64,000 bases of DNA, from contig NZ_JASSVM010000008.1 of assembly GCF_030541005.1 (NCBI RefSeq), positions 1-64,000 on the forward strand. The letters run 5' to 3'. Under the pieces are notes generated by a model. That model was not told the DNA's origin. It did not search any database and was given only the letters and a program-made list of their open reading frames with translations. This stretch comes from Marinobacter sp. SS5-14b. Its GTDB lineage: Bacteria; Pseudomonadota; Gammaproteobacteria; Pseudomonadales; Oleiphilaceae. Below, piece after piece: positions 34,080 through 42,947 of this stretch. Positions within the stretch are counted from its first letter, which is position 1, and each line of letters opens with the position of its first letter. The translations under genes and the position numbers were made by a program.

Positions 34080-35435
34080 TCAGTAACTGATATTGACCAT
34101 AGCTACGACCTTATAGGTATCCTCCGGGTCATCTCCGTAGAAGTCTCCCATGAAACCGTAAGAACCGCGGAGGCTGATGTCATACACGCCGGCAAACTTT
34201 TTACCAAGCTGAGCAGCGACTTCAGTACCAAGGGTTGAGCCGTTGGCCTGAGCAGCGCTGTCGGGCGCGTCGTCGGCAGCGCGGAAGTATCCTGTGCCGT
34301 ACTTCAGGTAGTAGTCGTTGGAAAGTTCCTGATCACCCGAGACTATCAGCCCCATCAGACCGTATCCCTGGTAAGCTGCGTCATAAACTGACTTGGCCCC
34401 CTGGGAACCATTGTTGTAGTAGTAGTCTGTTCCGAAGATTTGCAGATTGCTGCTATTCAGCTCCCAGCCTGACTTGTTTTTCGCGAAGCGATCTGCACCA
34501 TTGCTGCTGTCATCAGCCGGAATGTAGATGCCGTGAATCTTGAGGCTTGCGTTGCCCCAATGCCTCTGGGCATACAGATTCAACATGTACGTGTCGCCAT
34601 CTGTTGCGTCAGAGTCACGCCCGGACGACTTTTTGTAAAGTACCGAGCCGCTATAGGCCATTTTGTTATAGGTAAAATCGGCGTAGGCACCGAAATAGTT
34701 GTCATCCGTTCGAGCCGCCGTACCATTCAGAGCATCCGGACTGCTGTTGCTGATCTGAGCTCCGGTAAGGCCGTAGTGGAAAACCTCGCTGGGATGAAGT
34801 TCGGCACTCAACATGTAGAAGTCCACGTCGTCCGCAGAATCTTGATCGTTTTCTTCCCACTTGAACCAGCCACCTGTCAGCGTGGCCATACCAACATTGC
34901 CCGCAAAGGAGACGCCATTCATGTCGTCGTTGGTAACAAAGCTCTCGTACTTGCCGAAGCCATACCCCTGGACGCCCGCTCGCACCTTCCAGTCGCTGTT
35001 CGGCACCTTCAGTTCAGCGTAGGCATTTTTGGTCTCAACGCCAACGCCGTCGGCGCTGAGTTTGCCGCAAGTCTCATCCTCGCAGCTTCCCTTCTCACCC
35101 CAGGGAGAATCGAACTCACCGTACCAAACCAGGCTCACATTATCATTGAGGTCGCCGGTGATCTTTGCCCGCAGGCGCTGATCAACAAAAGAACTGCTGT
35201 TATCGTTGGTTTCGTCCAAACTTTCTGAGGTCGCCTGCAGGCGGTAATAACCGTTCACCGTGAAGGGGGAATCGCCTTTCTTGAGCTCTTCCACTTCAGC
35301 CGTCAGTTGATTTATTTCAACCTTCAGGTCTTCTACGGTCGGTGACGCACGCCCGACCGGCTCCGCGGCCAACGCCGGTGTTGCTACTAAAGCTATCGCC
35401 AGCGGAGCGCTTATTGATTTGAAGATTTTGCTCAC
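34080..35435 (-). CDS. Outer membrane porin with N-terminal coiled coil
   Basis: 451 residues from GTG at 35435 (AAGGAG ribosome site nine bases upstream). Signal peptide MSKIFKSISAPLAIALVATP ends at ALA. A short coiled coil (VEDLKVEINQLTAEVEELKK, about 33-52) may form a trimer stalk. The barrel begins TVNGYYRLQATSESLDE and closes VVAMVNISY. Two cysteines (SCEDETC) sit in an early loop. A distant homologue is the broken porin at 38547 (shared GVxVET and AYxxL segments). Substrate unknown. A response-regulator site lies 109 bases before the start. Confidence 0.75.
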   Translation of the reverse strand: MSKIFKSISAPLAIALVATPALAAEPVGRASPTVEDLKVEINQLTAEVEELKKGDSPFTVNGYYRLQATSESLDETNDNSSSFVDQRLRAKITGDLNDNVSLVWYGEFDSPWGEKGSCEDETCGKLSADGVGVETKNAYAELKVPNSDWKVRAGVQGYGFGKYESFVTNDDMNGVSFAGNVGMATLTGGWFKWEENDQDSADDVDFYMLSAELHPSEVFHYGLTGAQISNSSPDALNGTAARTDDNYFGAYADFTYNKMAYSGSVLYKKSSGRDSDATDGDTYMLNLYAQRHWGNASLKIHGIYIPADDSSNGADRFAKNKSGWELNSSNLQIFGTDYYYNNGSQGAKSVYDAAYQGYGLMGLIVSGDQELSNDYYLKYGTGYFRAADDAPDSAAQANGSTLGTEVAAQLGKKFAGVYDISLRGSYGFMGDFYGDDPEDTYKVVAMVNISY

Positions 35436-35761
35436 GTGAAACTCCTTATTTTAATTTTCATATCGACAACGATTTATTGCCTCAATATGGATGTGCCAGT
35501 TAAACGGCACTTAATCTTGACGCACAAAGTTTGTAGTGGTCAACTGAAACGAACCTGAATTTTCAGCTAAATTTCATTTTCCCGATTTTCGTACTGACAT
35601 CCCCACCCGTCAGACTGTCAGACCTGACGACGCATCAAAGAGGCTATTTCGCCCCCAGCGCCCATTCTTGGAGAGGTGCTATGATTGCTCACTATTGAAA
35701 GGCATACTGGGCGCCAAGCATGCAATCCGACCATTTGGCGCATGAAATCGAGATGGCCGCA
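35436..35761. other. Divergent intergenic region
   Basis: 326 bases between the porin (minus) and a small plus-strand reading frame. It contains response-regulator promoter g (35528-35559). The repeat is extended by a third, weaker unit (CTAAATTTC, from 35567). No other feature recognised. Confidence 0.5.
35528..35559 (-). promoter_or_regulatory. Response-regulator promoter g of the porin
   Basis: Minus strand: TTCAG (35559-35555), six bases, TTCAG (35548-35544), ten bases, CAAACT (35533-35528), a weak -10. The core repeat is almost identical to that of the second porin (40106-40121). Confidence 0.6.
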
Positions 35762-35968
35762 ATGAACCGACGAGTTATCTCCTTGCTGCTGCCGTTGTTT
35801 TTGGGTGGACCGGTTCTGGCCATTTCCGAAATATCGGGTGGTCAGGAGGGCGCTGCGATGAAGGGTTGCGATTTCAACTTCGGCTGCCTGAAGTTATTAG
35901 ATTGGCTGGATAGATTATGCATTGTTCACGTCGACCATCACGTAGAGGCTGGTTCCTGTTTTTTTTAA
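35762..35968 (+). CDS. Possible small secreted peptide
   Basis: 68 codons beginning MNRRVISLLLPLFLGGPVLA, which looks like a signal peptide, then a short part with two cysteines (KGCDFNFGCLKLLDWLD). The 3' end overlaps the start of the membrane protein gene at 35917. The part after about 35867 belongs to the duplicated block, so the frame could be chance. Weak ribosome site. Low confidence as a real gene. Confidence 0.3.
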   Translation: MNRRVISLLLPLFLGGPVLAISEISGGQEGAAMKGCDFNFGCLKLLDWLDRLCIVHVDHHVEAGSCFF

Positions 35969-36530
35969 TCTGGTCTGTCAGCTTTTTGCTGCATTTTTTT
36001 TGGGAAATGATCCAGGTGCCTTTCTTTACAGGGATGATGGAGGCATCCCATGGTGCGGTAGTCTGGCTGTGCACGCGGGCGGCAATCGGTGATGCCAATA
36101 TTGCACTATTTGCCTATGGCATTGCCGCCGCGGCAACTAAAGATGGCTTTTGGATACAGGGACGGTGGCGCCGCCATGTTTTAGGAGTGTATTTTGCTAC
36201 CGGTCTGCTTATAACGATAGTCTTTGAAGCATGGGCCACAGGCGCAGGCCAGCGCTGGAGCTACAATGATTCTATGCCCCTGTTACCCTTTATTGGCACA
36301 GGTATTGCGCCTCTAGTGCAGTGGATTATCGTTCCAACAGTCTCGCTCTTTGGTCTGCGTTGGCTCTATAGAGGCTGGCTTGATCTCAGACGTCAGGGCG
36401 GTGATTACTCTCGGCAATAAATAATGGGCTTCGGCCATCATGCAAACGGCCCTACAAACACTTGCGCAAATACACCCAAAAGGAGTGTGACAGTCAGCGC
36501 TATTATCAGTACGGCTTTCAACCAGATATC
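35867..36530 (+). repeat. Duplicated block, copy 1
   Basis: This segment and 40948-41610 are direct repeats, near-identical through the membrane protein gene and diverging in the last 100 bases. Copy 1 is followed by a CcdA-like fragment; copy 2 is preceded by a remnant of the end of such a gene. Confidence 0.85.
35917..36420 (+). CDS. Four-helix inner membrane protein, intact copy
   Basis: 167 residues, with a basic start (MHCSRRPSRRGW) and four predicted membrane segments (about 12-36, 47-72, 86-108, 124-148). Conserved-looking features are LLHFFWEMIQVPFF, CTRAAIGDANIALFAYG, a WATGAGQRWSY loop and a basic C-terminus. I do not recognise the family. A T8 run (35959-35966) keeps the frame open here; the second copy has T7 and is broken. 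The neighbouring CcdA fragments suggest a former role near thiol/disulfide or cytochrome maturation genes, but that is inference. Confidence 0.65.
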   Translation: MHCSRRPSRRGWFLFFLIWSVSFLLHFFWEMIQVPFFTGMMEASHGAVVWLCTRAAIGDANIALFAYGIAAAATKDGFWIQGRWRRHVLGVYFATGLLITIVFEAWATGAGQRWSYNDSMPLLPFIGTGIAPLVQWIIVPTVSLFGLRWLYRGWLDLRRQGGDYSRQ

Positions 36531-36905
36531 AGTTCTAGCCACCACGACATTCCCTTGCCTGTGGCCTTTTTGCTGGGCATCGCCTTTGCCGTCGGCTGGA
36601 CGCCCTGCATCGGCCCGATACTCGGAGCCATACTGGCGCTCAGTTCCACCCACGCCAACGCAGAAACGGGCATGTTGTACCTAGCGGTGTATTCGCTCGG
36701 CCTGGCACTCCCGTTTCTCGGAACCGCGCTGTTCATCGAGCATTTTCGCAAGCGAGTGCGCGGATTCAGCCGCTGGAGCAGGCCGCTAAGGGCACTGGCG
36801 GGCCTGGTGCTGATCATCATGGGCATAATGGTGCTGACCGGCCAGATGACCTGGTTCGCCACCTGGATGCTGTCGACCTTTCCCGTGTTGGGAAGGCTTG
36901 GCTAG
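36462..36905 (+). pseudogene. CcdA/DsbD-like membrane protein, N-terminally truncated
   Basis: From about 36541 the frame encodes LPVAFLLGIAFAVGWTPCIG, PILGAILALSS, a segment GMLYLAVYSLGLALPFLGTA and a last helix ending STFPVLGRLG. This is the second half of CcdA, including the TPC cysteine motif; the first three helices and the first redox cysteine are missing and replaced by the tail of the duplicated block. CcdA passes electrons across the inner membrane for cytochrome c maturation and thiol reduction. Without the first cysteine it cannot work alone. Its TAG overlaps the TAG of the opposing gene within CTAG. Confidence 0.75.
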
Positions 36906-38488
36906 TGTCCCAGGTCGGCTGGAAGCCGGTAGAGCCTTGTTGCGCCTTCCCCGGCCTTACTATCTCCACCTCGGCTTCCTACCGAGAAAAAGAACAGCCC
37001 GCCGCTCCCATAGGCCGGCTTCGCCGAGCGGGGTATGGATACCCTGGATCTTCCCAGAACCGATGGCGAGCCCGGGTTTGCGTCCAGCCAGTCGATAGCG
37101 ACGACATCCCTGGGACCTGCGGCCTCCGCAGGGCTCGGGCGCTGCGCAATACCCACCATGGGGCGCGAAACCCTATCCGCCCCTCCGGTGCCGCCGACAA
37201 ACGGGTTACCCAGAGACAGGGATCTTGTCGGACTGAAAATCAGTTCCGGGTTTACCTCAAACCGGATTTCCGAGCTGACAAGAGGGTCCATATCGTAGCT
37301 GAGCTGCAATTCCGGGCCATTGCCGGAATACACAGAGGCTTTACCGTCAAACGCACTTACAAAAGCCAGATCGCCGCTGTCTGTCTTGCCCAGAACCCGG
37401 GAGCCCAACACCCTGAAACCCGGCGTCAGGGCGCTGAATGTGTCATTGGCGCTTTCCGCCATCTTCTCTTGCCCCGGCATAACCGTGTAAATCTTTGACC
37501 CGAAGCCGTGCTCTGCCGTATAGGACTGCCCCAGAATGGTGTCACTCCGCCCATCCAGGTCGGTATCATGCACGCCCATCATCAATGGCGAAAACCCGAC
37601 CAACATGGCTCGGTCCCCGTCAAGCCTGACAACAGAACCTGACACCCGGTAATCATCCCATTGGTTGACCAGCAGATAAAGCTCACCGGCACTGCTATAC
37701 CAGTCCATGTAAATGATTCTCTCGCCACGTGGAATATCAACCACGGCGATTTCGCTTACAGAGCCATCGGAGCGCCCCGAAAAAAACCTGATTGTCTGCT
37801 TGCCTTCCAGTGCCACGACATAACGCCCCGGGATTTCATGGACCGCAATCGAACCTGCCCGGCCCGGCAACTCAAGAGCAAGCTCGGCCTCCGCCTCTGC
37901 CGCAACACGAAAACTCTCTTCCTTTGAGTATGAAGCTGCGCCGATATCAATCATCCCGACCAGCCAGGTTTGGTCATAGGTGACAACTACCCTGCCCTTG
38001 CTTATTAACTCGAACGTCAGAGAGGGCTCTGCCTTGCTTTCCTCATTTTCCCAGACCAGGCGTGGAAACATGGATTTCAGTTCTTCTGCCACGGGCCCGC
38101 TTTTTTCGGTTGTACTTTTAATTACGGCCGGCAAAGGGCCAAACCTCTCCACAACGGCATTTACACCAGGCATGGGCCCGGACAGCAGCTTGCCAACGAA
38201 TTCTTCCGGATTAATCCGTAAAATACCGATTACGGACCGGCGGTCACCGACCAAACTGGCATCGCCGTTCTGAACGGGTTTTGCCGTAACGAAAACATCC
38301 CCCACCCCCGCGACACTATTGTGCCGGTCTATGTAAACCAGACCTTCGTCCTTGTCGATCCGGCTGATCGCGGAAACAAAAGGATCGAAGCGCTCAGCTG
38401 CGAAACAGAGCTGTCCGGTTATTGTAAAAACAATTAAAACGACAAAACGAAAGATCCGGACGCTGGCACAGCTGATTACATTCGTCAT
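36902..38488 (-). CDS. Large secreted protein of unknown function
   Basis: 528 residues. Signal sequence near the start (FRFVVLIVFTITGQLCFAAE). A domain with a GVGDVFVTAKPVQNGDASLV core follows, then a mainly beta region with WLVGMIDIGAAS, ERIIYMDWYSSAGELYLLVN and a Ca-binding-like loop DTDLDGRSDTIL (FG-GAP/VCBS type). The pattern suggests a beta-propeller. It starts 58 bases after the second porin gene and is probably co-transcribed with it under promoter j. If the porin is not made because of its nonsense codon, polarity may also reduce this gene. I recognise no specific family. Confidence 0.65.
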   Translation of the reverse strand: MTNVISCASVRIFRFVVLIVFTITGQLCFAAERFDPFVSAISRIDKDEGLVYIDRHNSVAGVGDVFVTAKPVQNGDASLVGDRRSVIGILRINPEEFVGKLLSGPMPGVNAVVERFGPLPAVIKSTTEKSGPVAEELKSMFPRLVWENEESKAEPSLTFELISKGRVVVTYDQTWLVGMIDIGAASYSKEESFRVAAEAEAELALELPGRAGSIAVHEIPGRYVVALEGKQTIRFFSGRSDGSVSEIAVVDIPRGERIIYMDWYSSAGELYLLVNQWDDYRVSGSVVRLDGDRAMLVGFSPLMMGVHDTDLDGRSDTILGQSYTAEHGFGSKIYTVMPGQEKMAESANDTFSALTPGFRVLGSRVLGKTDSGDLAFVSAFDGKASVYSGNGPELQLSYDMDPLVSSEIRFEVNPELIFSPTRSLSLGNPFVGGTGGADRVSRPMVGIAQRPSPAEAAGPRDVVAIDWLDANPGSPSVLGRSRVSIPRSAKPAYGSGGLFFFSVGSRGGDSKAGEGATRLYRLPADLGH

Positions 38489-38546
38489 ACAGAGGCTCTT
38501 CGAAAGGAATAAGGTGCGAAGCGTCGGCTTCGCACCTTCTGGTCAG

Positions 38547-39968
38547 TTAAAACTTATACCGGACGCGGCCGGCAACATGCACAATGTCCTTATCACTCTG
38601 GCCGTTTTGAAGCGCGCCTTCCTCAAGTGCATCCACTGCATCTCCCGCAAGCAGATAAGCCGCTTCCGCCGCAATTTCCAGGGACGGATACGGAAGATAG
38701 CTCACCCGTCCACCGAACTCCAAGCCCAGATCTTTTGATGAACTCCCGTCAGCCAGCGTAATGGCTTCCGCCAGCCGGTTGTACACCAGCATTCCACTGA
38801 GCTTCAGGTTAGGCCGGACCTTGTGATCGAGCTGGATCTTATTCAGGAAATAGCCCTTATCCAGGATATAAGGCGTCTCGGCGAAATAATCATCGTCCGT
38901 GAAATTTTCCTGGAAAATCATGCTGTCCGTCAGATCGACGTCCGTGGAGATGAACGCATCGAAATTGGAATCCTGCTCATTGCTGTCCCCTGATGCATAC
39001 ACCATTGTGTAGGTGACGGTATTGGGACCGAACTGCAGGCCAAGCTCGCCACGGCCCAGAAAGGTGGACAGGTCATAGCTGGTGTTCGGATTCACAGCCC
39101 CGTTTATAGGGTTGAAGTTAACACCTTCTATCGTTCCCGTCTGGGCGATGGCGGTACCCTTGAGGAAAAGCCGGCCTGCCGACGTCTCCCTGTTGTAGTC
39201 GAAGGTCGCACCCAGGTTTGACACCGAGTATTCCGAGTTATCAGCAATCAGCTTCAGCTCGTAGTTCCTGCTATTGATTTCGCCGACCCCCTCTGCAACC
39301 TGATTGTTCATCTGATACAGATAAAAAATTCCGGCGTTCAGGTTGGGCGAAAAGTGCTTATCCAGGTTCAGCGCAAAGTTATCAGCGCCATCCCAGCCCT
39401 CGTCTTCCGGGGAGTCGTTGGCGCCCTCGTTGGTGGAGTCACCACGCCCCCACAGAAGCTGATAGTCAATACCAGACTGAAGCTTCCCGGTCAGCACCAC
39501 AGCGGTTGCGGTCTCATTCCAGACATTGGCGTTGACCGAAACCGGCTGCAACCCGATTTTCAGACGCTGATCAACGGTATCGGGCAAAGCGAAGTCGACG
39601 TAAGCCCAGCGAGTCTCGACATTTACACCGTCACCGGAAAAGTCGCCACCTGAACCCTCGCCGAAGCGAATGCCGCCGATTTCGGTTGCGTACACGCCCT
39701 TGACCATTCCATCGTCAGAGGCGGCGGTGAACCAGAACCGGTATTTCATTTCACCATAAGTCTCGGTGGGATCGCTGTCTTTCAGCGTACCGCCACCCGA
39801 GTTTCCTGTTCTGAACCAATCCCTCTGATTGGTGTAGGCCTGAAACCGGTTGTTCATGTCGCCATGAAAATCAAATTCGGCCGCCATGACAGGGTTTGGA
39901 GCATACACTGCGGCTGCTCCGAGAATCGCCAGTTAAAGCGGGCTGCGCTTAAGTTTCAGTTGCTTCAT
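38547..39968 (-). pseudogene. Outer membrane porin with stop codon in the signal peptide
   Basis: From ATG at 39968 the frame reads MKQLKLKRSPL, then TAA (39935-39933), then continues in the same frame as LAILGAAAVYAPNPVMAAEF and 440 more residues of barrel (FQAYTNQRDWFRTGNSGGG, then GDGVNVETRWAYVDFALPDT and terminal GRVRYKF). A single base change in a Leu or similar codon would restore a normal signal peptide. Everything after the stop is intact, so the mutation is recent, a sequencing error, or bypassed. Related to the porin at 34080. An almost identical response-regulator repeat lies upstream. Confidence 0.8.
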
Positions 39969-39979
39969 TGTGATCCCTA

Positions 39980-40003
39980 TTATTAGTCGTCTTATTAGTC
40001 GTC
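39980..40003 (+). repeat. Tandem 12-base repeat
   Basis: Two perfect copies of TTATTAGTCGTC directly upstream of the porin start. Probably slippage; it lengthens the leader of the porin mRNA. Confidence 0.7.
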
Positions 40004-40089
40004 AGAAGAGCTCAGCAAACGGACCTGATGGTCGGTCATTCCGCCGTGTCGCATACAGCAGGGCAACCAAACTCCTGATTGCAGGCAGG

Positions 40090-40121
40090 CCGCAACCAAT
40101 GAAACCTGAAACGAAGCTGAA
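40090..40121 (-). promoter_or_regulatory. Response-regulator site j of the second porin
   Basis: Minus strand: TTCAG (40121-40117), six bases, TTCAG (40110-40106). The position ten bases downstream holds TTGCGG (40095-40090), not a convincing -10, so this promoter may be weak or damaged like the gene it serves. Confidence 0.5.
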
Positions 40122-40266
40122 AATCCAGAGGGCTTACGACTTATGTCTTAGACAGGACTGGCAACATGTCGGAGACAAAGGAGTTAAGGCGGTTTCTGGT
40201 GACCGCCTGGACGGTCACCTTTACAACAGATCGAATATCAGCGCGAAGGATAAGGGCTTGATGACC

Positions 40267-40629
40267 TCAATGGCCGGAATGGCCGGATTTCTCCGCCCCT
40301 TTCGATTTCATCGGCTGATCCTTCATCGACCCCTTCATTTCCTTCATCATTCCCATGCAGCCCTTCATGTCTCCATGCATCATCTGCATGTTTTCCTGCA
40401 TGGCTTTCATATGGTCCTGCATCAGCTCCTGGCGCTTGGCAGGGTCCTGCTCCTGTTTGATCCGGCTCATCAGCGCCTGCATTTCTTCCATATTCTGCTG
40501 CATCGCCGCTGCTCTCTTCTGGTCCTGCTCCTGATGCTTTGCATCGCGATGCTGATCGTGATCCGCCGCCAGGGCCGGCATGGAAAGCAGACCGGCAATG
40601 ACAGTAGCAACAAGTGTCAGTCGTTTCAT
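40267..40629 (-). CDS. Met/His-rich small periplasmic protein
   Basis: 120 residues from ATG at 40629 (GGAG ribosome site), signal peptide MKRLTLVATVIAGLLSMPAL. The mature protein is highly charged and helical (QQNMEEMQALMSRIKQEQDP, then AKRQELMQDHMKAMQENMQM) and ends in a Met/Lys/His segment (MHGDMKGCMGMMKEMKGSMK, then SGHSGH). Regular Met and His spacing, with one Cys, suggests a periplasmic Cu(I)/Ag(I) buffer or chaperone, in line with the copper genes nearby. Predicted promoter at 40715-40742, without the TTCAG repeat. Confidence 0.75.
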   Translation of the reverse strand: MKRLTLVATVIAGLLSMPALAADHDQHRDAKHQEQDQKRAAAMQQNMEEMQALMSRIKQEQDPAKRQELMQDHMKAMQENMQMMHGDMKGCMGMMKEMKGSMKDQPMKSKGAEKSGHSGH

Positions 40630-40714
40630 GGTGTTCTCCGTCCGTCGAGTAATTGGGAACTGCGATTGCGTCAGCAGGTGTCCCCCGCTGACCGGGCCAG
40701 ATTCTGACCGTCTG

Positions 40715-40742
40715 CCTATAGGATAGTACAAGCTTCGGTCAA
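40715..40742 (-). promoter_or_regulatory. Candidate promoter of the Met-rich protein
   Basis: Minus strand TTGACC (40742-40737), 16 bases, TATAGG (40720-40715). Good -35, moderate -10. The inverted bases CTAT/ATAG around the -10 might be an operator; a MerR-type arrangement was considered but the spacer is not clearly long. Confidence 0.4.
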
Positions 40743-40856
40743 GGTGAAGCCAGCCAATACCAGGAGGGATCGGCCGGCTCGCCGGAACACTGCCAGGGGC
40801 CAATAAGATCTGACGACATATCACATAGGCGATTTAGGCCCTTAGTGCTGGGTGCG

Positions 40857-40934
40857 ATGGCTTTAACCGGCCAGATAATTCAATTAGCTTTGTGGAGGCT
40901 AGCAACATTCCCAGGGTTGGGAAGACTTGGCTAG
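40857..40934 (+). pseudogene. Remnant of a ccdA 3' end
   Basis: The 25 codons MALTGQIIQLALWRLATFPG then LGRLG and TAG align with the end of the CcdA fragment at 36905 (VLTGQMTWFATWMLSTFPVL then GRLG and TAG). No more of the gene is visible upstream. Confidence 0.6.
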
Positions 40935-40947
40935 TATTCAATTGGAA

Positions 40948-41610
40948 ATGGCGATTTCAACTTCGGCTGCCTGAAATTAATAGATTAGTTGGATAGATTA
41001 TGCATTGTTCAAGTCGACTATCCCGTAGAGGCTGGTTCCTGTTTTTTTAATTTGGTCTGTCAGCTTTTTGCTGCATTTTTTTTGGGAAATGATCCAGGTG
41101 CCTTTCTTTACAGGGATGATGGAGGCGTCCCATGGTGCGGTCGTCTGGCTGTGCACGCGGGCGGCAATCGGCGATGCCAATATTGCACTATTTGCCTATG
41201 GCGTCGCCGCAGCGGCAACTAAAGATGGCTTTTGGATACAGGGGCGGTGGCGCCGCCATGTTTTAGGAGTGTATTTTGCTACCGGTCTGCTTATAACCAT
41301 AGTCTTTGAAGCCTGGGCCACAGGCGCAGGCCAGCGCTGGAGCTACAATGATTCTATGCCCCTGTTTCCCTTCCTTGGCACAGGTATCGCCCCTCTAGCG
41401 CAGTGGATTATCGTTCCAACAGTCTCGCTCTTTGGTTTGCGTTGGCTCTACAGAGGCTGGCTTGATCTCAGACGTCAGGGCCGCGATCACCCCCAGCAAT
41501 GAATGCCGGAGCCCCGGGCATCATATAAACCGCCCTACAGACAACTGCACATCCACACCAATCACGAGTGTGGCGGTCAGCGACACTACACTATTGATGA
41601 TTGCCACCAT
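40948..41610 (+). repeat. Duplicated block, copy 2
   Basis: Direct repeat of 35867-36530; see that entry. Homology is strongest through the membrane protein gene and fades after about 41530. Confidence 0.85.
41000..41502 (+). pseudogene. Second copy of the four-helix membrane protein, frameshifted
   Basis: Begins MHCSSRLSRRGWFLFF and then TAA, because the poly-T run has seven bases (41042-41048) instead of eight. Beyond it, another frame encodes the remaining 144 residues (MLHFFWEMIQVPFFTGMMEA onward) with few differences from copy 1. The intact downstream frame means the break is recent, a homopolymer sequencing error, or open to slippage. Confidence 0.75.
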
Positions 41611-41710
41611 TGCCAGACGTAGACAAGTACGATCACAATAATACGATGTTCCACTGTGACTGATCGACTCATCCATCACTCAACTCCGAAGTCCTTGCGA
41701 ACGGTTGGCA

Positions 41711-42847
41711 TTACGTATGCCACTCCCGGCCATGCCGGCACCAGATACAGCCGCAGTCGACATGATTGCAGCTTATATCCCGTCGCTGGCTCCGCAAATG
41801 CAAACCCGCCAACGGCGCCAGCAGACGCCTGGCAAGTGTGGGCCGGTAGAGACGGCGCAAAAACTCGCGCGCATCCAGATGGTTTTCCTGGCGGCGCATG
41901 CACCAGCGATAACCGCGGTTACCCAGCAGCCCATAAAACGCGCGGTTCACCAACGCCGCCGCCATCGGACGCTCCAGGGATTCTCGCCAAAGCCGGTTGT
42001 AGTCGTCACCATGCAGCAGACTGCGTGCGGCCAGCACGCCGGAGGTGATGGCCGCGCGCATCCCGAAGCCCCACAGCGTATCCTGGAAACCGGCCTGCTC
42101 ACCCGCTACCGGGTGCACCCCGGACAATGCGGTTACAGGGATACGGAAGTTTCCAACACCGCCGTGCGGCTGAGGATTCATCATCTCCATGCCGGCCAGC
42201 CTCTGAAACGCACTGACAGTTCGCTCCACATACTTTGCTTCATCCCTGAAACCAGTAAACATGCAACTCTTTACCGTTCCCTTGCCTCCCATTACCAAAA
42301 GGTAGGCATACCCTTTAGGGGCAAGGTTGTTATCACAAATTGCCCAGAAACCGTCCGGCATGGATGTATCGAAATGATAGCCGACCGCAATGGCATCGGC
42401 GGCCTTTGGGCCAGTCGCCAGGATGGCCGGGCCCCGGGCATGCCGCAGCCGGCTTTTGAAATGCACCTGCACGCCCAGTTCCCTGGCCTGTCTCAGCAAC
42501 GCCGTGTCCAATGTGTCTGGCCCGGAGCCACGCTCCACCAGGTAGAACAGCGGCTCAATGCTCTCAATGGCGTACGGGGAATCCCAGGCATCAAAGGCGG
42601 TACCCCGGCGGCATGGAACTCGCTTGAAGTCGGTGGTGATTCCGAGTTCCTGCAACACCGCCAGGGCATCCTGCTGCGTGCTCCAGTTCTCCAACCCCTG
42701 AAGGTCCCGTTTGAAGCGGTGCCCCACCTCGGCCCGGGCCTCATGCACGATGACTGACCGCCCCGCGCGCGCCAGTGTGATGGCGGCTGCCAGCCCGGCC
42801 GGCCCGGCGCCGGCAATCTCGACCGCGCCATTTCTGTTGTCTGACAT
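41711..42847 (-). CDS. FAD-dependent oxidoreductase (geranylgeranyl-reductase-like)
   Basis: 378 residues. Of two adjacent ATG codons the second (42847) has the better distance to GGAG. Rossmann motif VEIAGAGPAGLAAAITLARA (about 8-27) and a short HEARAEVGHR second motif bind FAD. Later blocks LATGPKAADAIAVGYHFDT, FWAICDNNLAPKGYAYLL, GMEMMNPQPHGGVGNFRIP and a final GFGMRAAITSGVLAARSL follow, as in geranylgeranyl-reductase and related flavoproteins. The Cys-rich end (ISCNHVDCGCIWCRHG) is unusual and may bind metal. It follows the PII pseudogene on the same strand; the substrate is unknown. Confidence 0.75.
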   Translation of the reverse strand: MSDNRNGAVEIAGAGPAGLAAAITLARAGRSVIVHEARAEVGHRFKRDLQGLENWSTQQDALAVLQELGITTDFKRVPCRRGTAFDAWDSPYAIESIEPLFYLVERGSGPDTLDTALLRQARELGVQVHFKSRLRHARGPAILATGPKAADAIAVGYHFDTSMPDGFWAICDNNLAPKGYAYLLVMGGKGTVKSCMFTGFRDEAKYVERTVSAFQRLAGMEMMNPQPHGGVGNFRIPVTALSGVHPVAGEQAGFQDTLWGFGMRAAITSGVLAARSLLHGDDYNRLWRESLERPMAAALVNRAFYGLLGNRGYRWCMRRQENHLDAREFLRRLYRPTLARRLLAPLAGLHLRSQRRDISCNHVDCGCIWCRHGREWHT

Positions 42848-42947
42848 CATGGCTCCGATACCAGTCCCAGCCTCGTTGACGCCTATCATGTCCGCACCCG
42901 CCTTCCCCTCACCTTGTCACAAAGACATAAAACACAGCGATACCCGA

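Larger units (their letters stand above)
40630..40999. other. Intergenic region with CcdA remnant
   Basis: 370 bases upstream of the Met-rich protein (minus). They contain its likely promoter, then the remnant of a ccdA 3' end (40857-40934) and the left border of the second duplicated block. Nothing else recognised. Confidence 0.5.

Noticed and set aside
40715..40742. MerR/CueR-type operator for the Met-rich protein
   Set aside because: The -35 to -10 spacer reads as 16 bases with the best hexamers, not the 19-20 expected for MerR-type promoters, and the dyad is short.
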